Positions 1 through 11,311 of a DNA stretch of 64,000 nt are shown in pieces (position 1 is the first letter of the stretch; each line of letters opens with the position of its first letter). Where the stretch lies: positions 124,001-188,000 of the forward strand of contig CAWFUP010000005.1 in the NCBI GenBank assembly GCA_963819075.1, read 5' to 3'. A program made the position numbers and the translations under genes. This DNA is from CAVQBJ01 sp963819075 (GTDB lineage Bacteria > Actinomycetota > Thermoleophilia > Solirubrobacterales > Solirubrobacteraceae). The notes under the pieces were generated by a model, which searched no databases, was not told the origin of the DNA, and saw only the letters and a program-made list of their open reading frames with translations.

Positions 1-1464
1 GTGCCCGCTCACACCTGGGCGAAGATCGGGTTTGCCGCCGTCTGCGCCGGCGCGCTGATCGGGTTCTTCCTGTTCCCGACCTACCCAACCTACGACTCCT
101 ACTACGCCCTCATCTGGGGGCGCGACGTGCTCCACCTGCATCTCCCGGTATTCCACGTCTACCGGGCGCCGACCGAGCATCCGCTGGCGATCGCCTTCGG
201 CGCGTTCGTGTCGATCTTCGGCCACTACGCCGACCGGCTCATGATCCTCGGGGCGATCGGCTGCTTCGTCGCGCTCGTGGCCGGTCTCTATCGCCTCGGG
301 CGGCTGACGTTCGGTCCGGTCGTCGGGGCGATCGCCGCCGCACTGCTGCTCTCGCGGGTGCACTTCGCCTATCTCGCCGCGCAGGGGTATCTCGATTTCG
401 CCTACATGGCGCTCGTCGTATGGGCCGGTGCGCTGGAGGTCGCGCGACCGCGCCGCGGCCCGCTCGTGTTCGCGCTGCTCGCCCTCGCCGGCCTGCTGCG
501 ACCGGAGGCGTGGCTGTTGTCGGCGGTCTACTTCGTGTGGTGCGCGATGCCGGCGCCGACCGCCTGGCGAGATCGCGCTCGCGATCTCGCCCTCACCGTC
601 GCCGGACCGGTGCTGTGGGGGCTCACCGACACGATCGTCACCGGGCACCCGACGTACTCGCTGCACTCGACCACCGGTCTCGCCGATGCCCTTGGGCGCA
701 CGCAGGGCGCCGGCGAACCTGCCCGCCTCGACCTGGCAGTTCGCCGTGCAGCTCGACCAGCTGCCGCTCGTCGTCGCCGGCCTGCTCGGCGTCGTCATCG
801 CGATCGTGCTCGTGCCGCGTCGCGTGCGCGTTCCGCTCGTGCTCATGCTGAGCGGCGTCGTGGCGTTCGCCGGGATCGGCCTGAGCGGCGCGTCGGTGAT
901 CAACCGGTACCTGCTGACGCCGTCGGTCGTGCTGATGCTGTTCGGGGCGGTGACCATCGGCGGCTGGTCGCTGCTCGAGCGCGGCCACTGGCTTCGTCGC
1001 GTGTGGATCGTCGCGGCCGTCGCTCGGGGCGATCTACGGCCTCGCCGTCGCCGCGAGCTCGCTCAACTTCTCCAACGTGCGCTTCGAGCTCGCCTTCCGC
1101 AACGACACGCACGACGCGCTCAGCGCGGTGCTGCGCAACCCGACGGTGCGAGCTGACCTGCGGCGCTGCGGGCCACTGTCGCTGCCCAATCACAAGCTCG
1201 CCCCGGACGCTCGCTGGATCCTCGACGCCGGCCCGTCGGCGGTCATCGCCCGCAGCGAGGCACGCTCGGACGCCGACGCCGGCGATGCCGACCCTGCACG
1301 ACGTCGTCGAACGCGGGGGCGTCGCAATCTATCCGACGGGCAGCGCCGTCTTCACGCAGGCGATCGTCGACGTCGACGACAATCCGCTCGATCAGGTGCC
1401 GCTCCCGGGCTATCGATATCTACTGACCAGCAAGTACTACGCGGTGTATGTCCGCTGCCCATAG
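1..1464 (+). CDS. Multi-span membrane glycosyltransferase-like protein (GT39/ArnT type), frameshifted, possibly 5'-truncated
   Basis: The protein has about nine or ten hydrophobic segments, followed by a soluble C-terminal part that ends at the TAG at 1462. An acidic motif (YDSYYALIWGRD) follows the first membrane helix. That layout is typical of polyprenol-phosphate-dependent GT-C glycosyltransferases, in which an early acidic loop is catalytic. The specific sugar and acceptor cannot be read. The reading frame changes about three times: frame 1 to about 715, frame 2 to about 1020, frame 3 to about 1270, then frame 1 again. Residues on each side of a change join smoothly, so sequencing error is likely. 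The GTG at base 1 is the window edge, so the true start may lie upstream. The next gene overlaps its end. Confidence 0.6.
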   Translation: MPAHTWAKIGFAAVCAGALIGFFLFPTYPTYDSYYALIWGRDVLHLHLPVFHVYRAPTEHPLAIAFGAFVSIFGHYADRLMILGAIGCFVALVAGLYRLGRLTFGPVVGAIAAALLLSRVHFAYLAAQGYLDFAYMALVVWAGALEVARPRRGPLVFALLALAGLLRPEAWLLSAVYFVWCAMPAPTAWRDRARDLALTVAGPVLWGLTDTIVTGHPTYSLHSTTGLADALGRTQGAGEPARLDLAVRRAARPAAARRRRPARRRHRDRARAASRARSARAHAERRRGVRRDRPERRVGDQPVPADAVGRADAVRGGDHRRLVAARARPLASSRVDRRGRRSGRSTASPSPRARSTSPTCASSSPSATTRTTRSARCCATRRCELTCGAAGHCRCPITSSPRTLAGSSTPARRRSSPAARHARTPTPAMPTLHDVVERGGVAIYPTGSAVFTQAIVDVDDNPLDQVPLPGYRYLLTSKYYAVYVRCP

Positions 1465-3430
1465 TCGTCTGTGGCGAATCGGCCCGCGCGTGCGCTCCCG
1501 TCCCGCGGACGCGGTCGTCGGCACCCCGACGCCCGCGCCGGCGCCGCCGCCCGAACCCGACCGGCCGCGGATCCTGCGCCGACGGCGCCGGGCGACGCCG
1601 CGCCCGCGCCCGCCCCGACACCGCTGGCGCTATCGCGGGCTGCTCGCGCTCGTGCTCGCCGGCGCGCTCGGCCTGCGACTGTGGGGCATCAAGCAGGGCC
1701 TGCCGTTCGCCTACAACACCGACGAGAACAGCCACTTCGTGCCGTACGCGATCGGCATGTTCGTGTACGGGTTCCGGCCCGGCTCGCTCCTGTCGCCGTA
1801 CTTCGTCAACCCTCCGGGGCTGACGTACATCCTGCACTTCGTGTTCGCGCTCTGGTTCGGCGGACGCGCGGCGGTGTCGCACCGGTTCGCCGTCGATCCC
1901 ACGAGCGTGTTCGTCGTGGCCCGCGTCACCGTCGCGCTGCTCGGGACGCTGTCGGTGTGGCTGCTGTACCTCGCCGGGGCGCGGCTGTTCGATCGCCGGG
2001 TCGGCCTGCTCGCCGCCGCGCTCATGGGCGTCGCGTTCCTGCCGGTGTTCTACGCGCACCAGGCGCTCAACGACGCGGTGACGCCGGCGTCGGTCGCGCT
2101 CGCCCTGTGGGGGTCGGCGGCGCGCTGCGCGACGGGCGCTGGCGCCACTACGTCGTCGCCGGGATCGGGCTCGGACTGGCGTGCGCGATCAAGTACACCG
2201 GCGGCATCGTGATCGTGCCGATCGTGTGCGCGGCCGCGGTGCAGATCCGTCCGGGACCGCAGGGTCGGCGCGCCGTGGCCGGGCTGTGCTTCGCGGGCGT
2301 GGCGGCGCTCGCGGCCTTCCTGATCGCCAATCCGTACTCGCTGCTGGACTACAGCGCGTTCCAGTACGGGATCGTGCACCAGTCCAGCGTCAGCGAGGAG
2401 GCCGGCGGTAAGCTCGGGCGCGCCGAAGACCGGGGGCCTGGCCTATTACCTGTGGTCGCTCGGCTGGGGCCTCGGCTGGGTGCCGTCGTTCGCCGCCGCG
2501 GGCGGCGCGATCGCCCTCTGGTGGGACCGTCCGCGGCGACGCCTCATCCTCGTGCTCGCCCTCGCGCCGCTGCTTTTCCTCGCCTTCATGGGACTGCAGG
2601 GGCGCTACTTCGGGCGCTGGCTGCTGCCGATCTTCCCGATGCTGTGCCTGCTCGCCGCGTACTTCGGGGTACGCCTCGCCACGCTGGCCTCGCGCCGGCG
2701 CCCGCTGCTGCGCCCGACGTTCATCGCGATCGCCACCGTCGCGCTCATCGGGCAGGGCCTCGTGTACAGCATCCACTCCGGCCTCATCCTGTCGCGCGCC
2801 GACACGCGCAACGAGGCGCGGGCCTGGATGGTCGCCCACATCCCCGTCGGCACGCACATCGTGCTCGAGCCGATCGTCCCCGACGCGTGGGTCACCGACC
2901 CCGGCCATCCGCTGACGGCAACGACGACCGGTGCGCGCTGGTTCAAGTACGCCTCGCTGCGCTCGGTGATCGACTCCAGCGGCGCCATCGACCTCGCCAA
3001 CAGCCACCCGGTCAACATCGAGGACTACGAGCGCACGCTCAGCCCGGCGCTGATCCCCTATTACGAGCAGCAGGGCTACTGCTGGGTGGTGACCGGGACC
3101 GATCAGGCGGGCCGGTCGGCGGCCGATCCGGGTGCGGTGCCGAACGCGGTGGCCTACTACGCGGCGCTCGCCCGCCAGGGCCGGGTGGCCTTCCAGGCGT
3201 CGCCCTACTACGCCGGCGCGTCGCCGGTCGCGTTCAACTTCGACTGGACGTTCGACTACTACAACCTCGCCTATGCGCGACCGGGCCCGCTGGTCACGAT
3301 CTACCGGCTCGACGGCGGGCGCTGCGCCCCGGCCGCGGGCGGTGCGTCGGCGGCCAGCGGCACGACGGCGGCGACCGGCCCCGGCGCCACGCGGCTGCGC
3401 TCGGGGCGTCCGCGGCTATCCTCAGCACAC
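1448..3430 (+). CDS. Second multi-span GT-C glycosyltransferase-like protein, frameshifted
   Basis: The ATG at 1448 overlaps the end of the preceding gene. A basic, Pro-rich cytoplasmic stretch of about 55 residues precedes the first helix. The motif FAYNTDENSHFVPY after that helix contains the acidic pair expected at the active site of GT39-like enzymes. About ten helices follow, then a periplasmic C-terminal domain rich in Tyr and Trp. Frames change near 2125 and 2435. The final frame runs into ribD without a stop, so the true 3' end (between about 3400 and 3483) is unresolved and another indel is likely. It is paired with a similar gene upstream, which suggests joint work on an envelope glycan. 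Donor and product are unknown. Confidence 0.6.
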
Positions 3431-3433
3431 GCC

Positions 3434-4558
3434 ATGGCCGCCAGCACCGTCACCGATCGCGAGCATCTCGAGCGCGCCATTGAGCTCGCCCGGCGCAGGC
3501 ATCGGGCGCGTAAATCCCAACCCGGTGGTCGGCGCGGTCATCGCCGACGACCAGGCCGTTCTCGGCGAGGGCTGGCACAACGACTTCGGCGGACGCGCAC
3601 GCCGAGGTCAACGCGATCGCCGCGTGCGGCGACGCCGACCTCTCGGGCGCGACGCTGTACGTCTCGCTCGAGCCGTGCTGCCACGACGGCAAGACGCCCG
3701 CCTGCACGGCGGCGATCGTCGCCGCGGGCATCGGCCGCGTCGTCATCGCCTCCGACGACCCGACGGAGAAGGCGTCCGGTCGGGGCCCGGGCATCCTGCG
3801 CGACGAGGGGATCGAGGTCGTCATGGCCGACGGCGAGCTCGCCGCCCGGGCCCGGCTGCTCAACCAGGCCGTTTCGCAAGCACGCCCGCACCGGCCGGCC
3901 CTGGGTGCTGTTCAAGTCGGCGATGACGCTCGACGGCAAGGTGGCCACGCGCGCCGGCGACTCGAAGTGGATCAGCGGCGAGGACAGCCGCCGTGAGGCG
4001 CACCGCTGGCGAGCGTCGTGCGACGCCGTCGCCGTCGGCATCGGCACGGCGCTCGCCGACGACCCTCAGCTGACGGCGCGTGTCGACGGCGTGCATCACC
4101 AGCCGCGCCGGGTCGTGTTCGACTTGCTCGCCCGGCTGCCCCTCAGCTCCCAGCTCGTCGCCGCCGCGGCCGAGGTGCCGCTCATCGTCGTCGTCTCGCG
4201 CGCCGCCCCGCGGGCCGACAGCGACGTCTTCGAGGCCGCCGGGATCACCGTCATCGTGGCCACCGGGCGAGAACGAGCAGGCGCGCGTGCGTTCGGCGCT
4301 CGACCAGCTCGGCGCGCTCGACATCAGCTCGGTGCTGCTCGAGGGCGGCCCCCACCTGGCCGGCGCCTTCCTGGACGCCGGCGAGATCGACGAGATCCGT
4401 CTGTTCCTCGCGCCCCTGCTGCTCGGCGGCCGTACCGCCCGCGACCCGCTCGAGGGCGAGGGCGTGGAGCGGATCGCCGAGGCGGTGCACGCCCAGACGC
4501 TTAGTGCGAGCGCGTCGGAGAGGACCTGCTGATCTCCGCGCGGCTGCGGGAGTGGTGA
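3434..4558 (+). CDS. ribD: Riboflavin biosynthesis deaminase/reductase RibD, frameshifted
   Basis: This bifunctional enzyme deaminates diaminohydroxyribosylamino-pyrimidinone 5'-phosphate and then reduces the ribosyl chain. The N-terminal deaminase domain shows the zinc motifs HAEVNAIAACG and EPCCHDGKTPAC. The C-terminal reductase domain shows KSAMTLDGKVATRAGDSKWI and LLEGGPHLAGAFL. About 374 residues result when all frames are joined, the usual family length. Frame changes fall near 3505, 3595, 3875, 4265 and 4500. The end is the TGA at 4556, reached after restoring the frame that reads GEDLLISARLREW. It is the first gene of a rib cluster with near-overlapping joints. I see no FMN riboswitch in front of it, so it may be transcribed together with the membrane genes upstream. 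Confidence 0.9.
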
Positions 4559-4560
4559 GG

Positions 4561-5170
4561 GTGTTCACCGGCCTCATCGCCGACGTCGGCGCCGTGCGCA
4601 GCTGCGAGCGCGACGAGCGCGGCGCCCGGCTCGCCATCGCAGACGCGGCTCGCCGGCGACCTCCAGGTCGGCGACTCGGTCGCCGTCGACGGCGTGTGCC
4701 TGACCGCCACGGCGGTGACCGGCGACCGTTTCGTCGCCGAGGCGATGCACGAGACACTCGGCGCGCTCGCGCTCGGCGGCGCGCGCGACGGTCGCGCCGT
4801 CAACCTCGAGCTCGCCCTGCGGCCGAGGATCGCCTCGGCGGACACATCGTCCAGGGCCACGTCGACGGCACGGGACCGTGAGCGACGTCGCCGAGGATGG
4901 CTTCTCGCGCGTCGTATCGGTGCAGGCCGAGCCGGCGCTGCTGCGCTACGTCGTCGAGAAGGGCGCGGTGGCGGTCGACGGCGTTAGCCTCACGGTCGCC
5001 GGCTCGGCGAAGACGACTTCGCCGTCTCGCTGATCCCCGAGACGCTGCAGCGCACGACGCTCGGGCGCGCGCGCGGAGCATCGTCAACCTCGAAGTGGAC
5101 GTTGTGGCCAAGTACGTCGAGCGATTGCTCGGCGCTCACCTGCGGCCACAGTGCCGAGGCCGTGCGATGA
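4561..5170 (+). CDS. ribE: Riboflavin synthase alpha chain, frameshifted
   Basis: This enzyme dismutates two lumazine molecules to riboflavin and a pyrimidine. The start GTG at 4561 gives the canonical N-terminus MFTGLIADVG. Both lumazine-binding repeats are recognisable: the first with SVAVDGVCLT and GGHIVQGHVDGTG, the second with VAVDGVSLTV and SLIPETLQRTT. About 200 residues fits the family. At least five single-base shifts are present. The last lies near 5140 and would place the stop at TGA 5168, overlapping the ATG of ribBA (ATGA). It sits between ribD and ribBA in the usual riboflavin order. Confidence 0.88.
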
Positions 5171-6502
5171 ATCCGTCGCGGACCACAACGTTCGCCACGA
5201 TCGACGAGGCCATCGAGGAGATCCGCGGGGCCGCATGATCGTCGTCGTCGACGACGAGGACCGCGAGAACGAGGGCGACCTCGTGATGGCGGCGGAGTTC
5301 ATCACGCCCGACGCGATCAACTTCATGGCCCGCGAGGCCGGCGGCTGATCTGCCTGGCGCTCACGCCCGAGCGCTGCGACGAGCTCGGCCTCGAGCTGAT
5401 GACGGCCAAGAACGAGGCCGCGCTGCAGACCCCGTTCACGGTCACGATCGAGGCCCGCGAGGGCGTCACCACGGGGTTTCCGCGCACGACCGCGCCCACA
5501 CGATGCAGCGTCGCGGTCGACCCGAACTGCGGACCGGACGACCTCGTGCAGCCCGGCCACGTGTACCCGCTGCGCGCCAAGCGCGGGCGGCGTGCTGGAG
5601 CGCGCCGGCCACACCGAGGCGGCCGTCGACCTCGCGCGCCTGGCCGGGCTGAACCCGGCCGGCGTGATCTGCGAGATCATGAACGAGGACGGCGCGATGG
5701 CCCGGGTGCCCGACCTCGCCGCCTACTGCGAGGGGCACGGGCTGAAGATGATCACGATCGCCGACCTGATCGCGTACCGGCGCCGCACGAGCGGCTGGTC
5801 GAGCGGGTCGTGGCGGACGCGCCTGCCGACCGGCTTCGGCGATTCGAGGCGGTCGGCTACCGCTCCCTGGTCGACGACAAGCACCACGTCGCGCTCGTCA
5901 AGGGCGACGTCGCGGGCAAGCCGACGTGCTCGTGCGCGTGCACTCGGAGTGCCTGACCGGCGACGTGTTCCACTCGCTGCGCTGCGACTGCGGCGAGCAG
6001 CTCGAGGCGGCGCTGTAGATGATCGAGACCGAGGGCGAGGGCGTGCTGCTCTACCTGGCGCAGGAGGGGCGCGGCATCGGCCTGCTGAACAAGCTGCGCG
6101 CCTACGAGCTGCAGGAGCAGGGCCTCGACACCGTCGAGGCCAACGAGCAGCTCGGGTTCCCGGCCGACCTGCGCGACTACGGCATCGGCGCCCAGATCCT
6201 CGTCGACCTCGGCCTCAGCTCGATCCGGATCCTGACCAACAACCCGAAGAAGATCCGCGGCCTCGAGGGCTACGGGCTGTCGGTCACCGACCAGATCCCG
6301 ATCGTGCACGCTCCCAACCCCCACAACGAGGCCTACCTGCGCGCGAAGCAGGAGCGGCATGGGTCACACGCTGCACCACCAGGGGCTCAACCTCGACGAG
6401 GAGCTGCTGCATTCCGAGCGTGAGCACGATCGCAGCGTGCGCGCCAGCAAGGCGACCGCCGCGGAGCGACCCGGCGGCGCGGACGGTTCGCCGCCGCGAT
6501 GA
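5167..6502 (+). CDS. ribBA: Bifunctional DHBP synthase / GTP cyclohydrolase II RibBA, frameshifted with one in-frame TAG
   Basis: The N-terminal half makes 3,4-dihydroxybutanone phosphate from ribulose 5-phosphate; DDEDRENEGDLVMAAE is its signature. The C-terminal half is GTP cyclohydrolase II, with the zinc ligands in SECLTGDVFHSLRCDCG and the substrate motif QEGRGIGLLNKLRAYELQ. Joined frames give about 445 residues. Frame changes occur near 5232, 5345, 5475, 5515, 5585, 5800, 5925 and 6355. There is also an in-frame TAG at 6016 between LEAAL and MIETEGEG, where a sense codon is expected. The last frame ends at TGA 6500, overlapping the ribH ATG. The protein supplies both precursors of the riboflavin pathway. 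Confidence 0.88.
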
Positions 6503-6935
6503 GCGATCGCTACGCGATCGCCGTCGGCCGCTTCTACGCGGAGCTGGCCGACCGGCTCGTGAGCGGGGCCCAGGCGGCCTTCGCCGAGGCCGGTGCTCGG
6601 CCGGCTCGACGTGTTCGACGTGCCGGGCGCCTTCGAGCTGCCGCTCGCGGCCGCCTACGCGGCCCAGTCGGGACGCTACGCCGGCGTCGCCTGCCTCGGC
6701 GCCGTCATCCGCGGCGAAACCGACCACTACGACTTCGTCTGCGAGCGAGGCGGCGCGGGGCATCCAGGACGTACAGCTGCGGACGCGGCGTGCCGTGCGC
6801 GTTCGGGGTCCTGACCGTCGACTCGATGGCGCAGGCGATGGCCCGATCCGGCGGGGACAAGCGTGACCAGGGCGCCACGCCGCCGAAGCCGTCCTGCGCA
6901 TGGCCGCGCTGCGAGTCGAGCTGACCGACGGCCTA
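6499..6935 (+). CDS. ribH: 6,7-dimethyl-8-ribityllumazine synthase, frameshifted
   Basis: This enzyme condenses the RibA- and RibB-derived intermediates into lumazine, the substrate of the ribE product. The ATG at 6499 overlaps the ribBA stop. The motifs VPGAFELP and GAVIRGETDHYDFVC include the catalytic histidine, and FGVLTVDS follows. About 145 residues is the family size. Frame changes fall near 6595, 6745, 6795 and 6870. The exact stop is not resolved because the last frame stays open past 6935. It completes a ribD-ribE-ribBA-ribH set. Confidence 0.85.
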
Positions 6936-6994
6936 GCGGGTGCCCGCCCGCGGTCGCAGCGCCGCCCCATCGGCGCCCCGCCGGCCACATCGTC

Positions 6995-7000
6995 TACACT
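6995..7000 (+). promoter_or_regulatory. -10 element of rpmB (leaderless start)
   Basis: TACACT lies 8 bp before the rpmB ATG with no Shine-Dalgarno sequence between. That places the expected transcription start at the start codon itself. No clear -35 box is visible. Confidence 0.5.
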
Positions 7001-7008
7001 GCCCGGCG

Positions 7009-7200
7009 ATGGCCAAGGTCTGTCACAGCTGCGGGAAGGGTCCCGCCTTCGGTCAGAGCCGGAGTCACTCGATGGTCGCGACAAAGCGACGCTTCGATCC
7101 GAACCTCCAGAAGGTACGGATCATGGTGGGGGGCGCGCCGCGCCGGGTCTACGTGTGCACCCGCTGCCTCAAGGCCGGCAAGGTCACCAAGGCCGCCTGA
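7009..7200 (+). CDS. rpmB: 50S ribosomal protein L28 (zinc form)
   Basis: This 63-residue protein is a large-subunit component. Two CxxC pairs (CHSC near residue 5 and CTRC near residue 52) form the zinc ribbon of the C+ type of L28. The core matches L28 in SHSMVATKRRFDPNLQKV. It is the only gene in the first 12 kb that reads without a frameshift, which is expected if indels are random and the gene is short. It lies upstream of the DAK-family gene, a common arrangement for rpmB. Confidence 0.95.
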   Translation: MAKVCHSCGKGPAFGQSRSHSMVATKRRFDPNLQKVRIMVGGAPRRVYVCTRCLKAGKVTKAA

Positions 7201-7240
7201 GCCTTCGTCGGCCCGCATCGGGCCAGGAGATGGGTCTGTC

Positions 7241-8949
7241 GTGACCGATACCAATCTGGTCCGTTTCCGGGCGGCCGTCGCCGGGGCGCTCGCGCATCTG
7301 GAATCGCGGCGCCAGGAGGTCAACGACCTCAACGTGTTCCCCGTCGCCGACGGCGACACGGGCGACAACATGGCGCTCACGCTGCGCGCCGTGCTCGCCG
7401 AGCTGGACCGGCTCATCAATGCCGGCGACGTCGAGATCGATCCCGCCGATCGCGACGGAGATCGTCGCAGTCGGTCGCCCGCGCTGCGTTTCTCGGGGCG
7501 CGCGGAACTCCGGCGTGATCCTCTCGCAGCTCATCCGCGGTGCCGCCGAGGAGCTCGCGAGCCGTCCCGGCGAGCTCATCGACCCCGATGCTCATCGGCG
7601 CCGCGCTCGCCCACGCCGCCGATCGCGCGTACGCGTCGGTGCGCGGGCCCGGCCGAGGGCACGATCCTCACCGTGGCCCGCGAGATGGCGCACGAAATCA
7701 TGACCGACGTGGCCCACCGCACCGAGAACCCGCGCCTCGGCCAGGACGCCGACCGCGCGCTGCAGGACGAAGTCATCGCCGCGACGCTCGAGCGCGCCGT
7801 CGCGGCCGGGCAGGAATCCGTCAAGCGGGGCCCGAGCTGCTCGCCGCTGCTGCGCGACGCCGGCGTCGTCGACGCCGGCGGCTATGCGCTGACGATCCTG
7901 TTCGCCGGCGTCGTCGGCTGCGCTGCGCGGCGACGAGCCGCCGCCGCTCGATCACCATGCCCCGGCGCGCATCACCCACCCTGAGCACGAGTCGAGCACA
8001 TACCGCTTCTGCACGAACTTCGCGGTCACGGGCGTGGATCTCGTGCCGAGCCGCTTCATCCCAGCGCTCGAGGCGCTGCGACCCGCTGCTCGTCGTCGGC
8101 GACTCGACGACGCTGAAGGTGCACGTCCACACCGAGAGCCCGAGCAGGCCACCGCGGTCCTTGGCGCCGGGGAGGTCTCGCGCCTCGACGTCGCCGACAT
8201 GCGCGTGCAGGTGGCCGAGCCGACGTTCGCCTCGCCGAGGCAACGGCGCCTCGGCCACGCCGAGCGGCGAGGCGGCGCCGCGCGATGGCGCAACTCGAGG
8301 CGGCGCGCGGCCCCGCCGCGCCCGCTGCGGAGCGCTGGCGGTCGTCAACGGCGAGGGGCTGAGCGCCCTGTTTCAGAGCCTCGGGGTCGACGCGATCGAC
8401 GGCGGCCCGACGCTGAAACCGTCGACCTACGAGCTCCTCGCCGGGATCCACGAGGTGGCGGCCGAGGAGGTGATCGTGCTGCCCAACAGCGCGAACGTGA
8501 TCATGGCCGCCGAGCGCGCCGCCGAGCTCTCCGAGAAGCAGGTCCGGGTCGTTCCGTCCACTTGCCAGCAGGCCGGCCTCTCGGCTGCCGTCGGCCTGCG
8601 TCCCGACGGCGACGTCGCCGAGAACGCCGCCGCGATGTCCGACGCGATGTCGCTCGTGCGCACCGGCGCGGTGGCCGAAGCGGCCCGCGACGACGCGCAG
8701 GGGCGATTCCACCGCGGCGAGGCGATCGGCTTCGTCGAGGAGGAGGTCGTCGCCTGGGGCGACCCGGAGCGCACGCTCGAGCAGGTGCTCGAGCGCCTGG
8801 CCGTCGACGCGGAGCTCATCAGCTGCATCGCCGGTCGCGGCGCGCCGCTCGACGCCGGCGCGGTCGAGGAGCTGCGTCCCGACGGGGTCGAGCTCGAGTT
8901 CCGCAGCGGAGGCCAGCCGAGCTACTGGTGGCTGCTCGCGGCCGAGTAG
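7241..8949 (+). CDS. fakA: DAK1/DegV-associated fatty acid kinase-like protein (FakA/YloV), frameshifted
   Basis: GTG 7241 begins MTDTNLVRFRAAVAGALAHL. The dihydroxyacetone-kinase-like L domain follows, with NVFPVADGDTGDNMALTLRA holding the ATP/Mg aspartates and GARGNSGVILSQLIRG. The middle and C-terminal domains match the YloV family, with VVGDSTTLKVHVHTESP and LPNSANVIMAAERAA. Characterised members phosphorylate fatty acids bound to FakB proteins. No fakB partner lies in the window. Joined length is about 569 residues. At least eight frame changes occur between 7455 and 8330, while the last 600 bp are in one frame. The rpmB-fakA-recG order is common in gram-positive bacteria. Confidence 0.85.
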
Positions 8950-9126
8950 CGGGCTGGAGCGGCCAGGCGATGCCCTCCGGGGCGTCGGTCATGATCTGAG
9001 CGTCCGATGGCTCGCTCTGCCGCCGAAGTCATTGCCTCAGGCCCTCGGGCTCGCAGCGACGCTCGCCGCTCCCGGGCCCGATCGTCGCAGGAGGCCCGCG
9101 TGATCGCGCCCGCCGAGGCGCGCCCC

Positions 9127-11282
9127 GTGCGTTCGCCGAGGCGCGCTCGCTGACGCGCGGCCGAGCTGCTCGCCGCACCGGTGCGCTGGCCGCGACCGTC
9201 GGCGCTGCGGCGTCCGCTGGCGCTGCCGCCGGGCCGGATGGCCGACGCCGCCGCGGCGCTCGGGCTGACCGAGTCGGGACCTGCTCGGCACCTGCCACGC
9301 GACCGGCGCGAGGCGCGGACGGTCGGCGGCGCTGGCGCCGGGCGAGCAGGCGACGGTCGTCGTCGAGGTCGCGCATCGATCGCCGCGCGGCCGTGCGCCG
9401 GCGCGGCATGCGACCGCTGGTCGAGGCGACGGTGGTCGACGCCACCGGGTCGATGCGGGCGGTGTTCTTCAACCAGCCCTGGCTGGTCGCGCGCTATCCC
9501 GCCGGGCACGCGGCTCGTGCTGCACGGCAAGGCCGAGGCGGCGCACCGCTTCCGCGTCGCAGGGCCACGCGCTCGGCGAGACGATCGCCGACGGCGATCA
9601 CCGCGGCGACGGCGCCGAGCTCGTCGCGCACTACCCGGCGAGCGAGGGGATCACCTCGACGCAGATCCTCGCGCTCGTGCGCGCCCAGCGCGCCGCGCTC
9701 GCGCGACGTCATCGAGCCGCTGCCGGGCGTCTGCGCGCCGCCGAGCGGCTCGCCGACCGCGCCGCCGCGCTCGCGGCGACGCACTTCCCGCAGGGCGCGC
9801 GAGGACGAGCCGGGCCCGCGAGCGGCTGGCCTTCGACGAGCTGCTGCTCGCCCAGCTGCCGTTCCTGCGCCGCCGGCGCGCGCGCGGCGCGCCGAGCGCG
9901 GCGCCCCGGCCCTCGACGAGCCGCGCGACGCTGAGCGCGCGCTGGCTGCGAGGTGCTGCCGTTCACGCTCACCGGCGATCAGGCGCGCGGCGATCGCCGA
10001 GATCGACGCCGAGCTCGCGCGCGACCGCGCCCGATGCAGCGGCTGCTCATGGGCGAGGTCGGGTCGGGCAAGACGGTCGTCGCGCTGTACGCGATGCTGC
10101 GCGCCGTCGAGCACGGCTACCAGGCCGCGCTGATGGCGCCGACCGAGACGCTCGCCGAGCAGCACTTCGCGACCATCCACTCGCTGATGGGCGGCGAGCC
10201 GGTCCGAGCGCGCTGCTGACCGGCTCGACGCCGGCGCGCCGGCGCGCCGACATGCTCGGCAAGCTCGCGAGCGGAGAGCTGTCGCTCGATCGTCGGGACG
10301 CACGCGCTGATCGAGCGAGCGGTCGACGTTCCGCGCGCTCGGCGTGGCGGTCGTCGACGAGCAGCACCGGTTCGGCGTCGCCAGCGGGCGGCGCTCGACG
10401 CCAAGGGGCGCGAGGGCGGGCGCCGCGCCCGCACGTCCTGCACATGACGGCGACGCCGATCCCGCGGACGCTCGCGCTGGCCCGCTACGGCGATCTCGAC
10501 TTGACCGCGCTGCACGAGCTGCCCCGCGGCCGCCAGCCGATCCAGACCGCGTCGCTCGACGCGAGCGCGAGCGCGAGCGCGCCTACGAGCGACTCCGCGA
10601 GGAGCTGCGCGCGGGCCGCCAGGCGTACGTCGTGTGCCCGCTGGTCGAGAGGCGAGTCGCGAGACGATGCTCGCCGGTCGTCGGCGCGACGCGAGGCGCA
10701 CCGCGGAGTTCGAGCGCCTCGCCGCCGGCGAGCTGCGGGGCTTCCGGGTCGTGCTGCTGCACGGGCAGATGCGCGCCGCGGAGAAGCAGGAGGCGATGGC
10801 GGCGTTCGCCGTCGGCGGCGCCGACGTGCTCGTCGCGACGACGGTGATCGAGGTCGGGATCGACGTCCCGAACGCGACCGTGATGCTGGTCGAGAACGCC
10901 GAGCGCTACGGAATCTCGCAGCTGCACCAGCTCCGCGGCCGGATCGGCCGCGGCGAGCACGACTCGCGTGCCTGCTGTTCGGGCCGCACGGACTCGCGCG
11001 CGCCTGCGCGCGCTCGCCGAGCATCGCGACGGCTTCGCGCTCGCCGAGATCGACCTCGAGCTGCGCGGGGAGGGCGAGCTGGTCGGCACGCGCCAGCCGG
11101 CCTGGGCCAGTACCGCGTCGCCGAGCTGCCCGCGGGACGCGGCGCTGCTCGAGCGCGCCCGCGCCGCGCGCCGAGGCGATCATCGCGCGCGACCGCGAGC
11201 TCGAGGAGCCCGAGCACGCGCTGCTGCGGCCGAGCTCGCCGAGGCGTTCGGCGAGGCGCCGTCGCAGCCGATCCCGGCGTGA
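9127..11282 (+). CDS. recG: ATP-dependent DNA helicase RecG, heavily frameshifted
   Basis: RecG remodels stalled replication forks and branched DNA. An N-terminal wedge/OB region (VEATVVDATGSMRAVFFNQPW) is followed by helicase motifs: Walker A GEVGSGKTVVAL, the DEQHRFGV box, TATPIPRTLALARYG, ATTVIEVGIDVPNA and QLRGRIGRG. Together the pieces cover about 700 residues, the normal size, ending at TGA 11280. More than ten single-base shifts interrupt the frame, the densest stretch in the window. The 5' end is not resolved. The conserved part starts near 9163; an ATG at 9007 could begin a longer form. I see no confident separate gene between 8950 and 9126. The rsmD gene follows. Confidence 0.85.
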
Positions 11283-11311
11283 GGCGGACGGCGCCGATCC
11301 GAGGGCGCTCG

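Noticed and set aside
3300..3434. FMN riboswitch before ribD
   Set aside because: The sequence is coding for the upstream membrane protein and shows none of the RFN conserved blocks.
5151..5348. Short separate gene for the DHBP synthase motif
   Set aside because: It is one fragment of frameshifted ribBA and not an independent gene.
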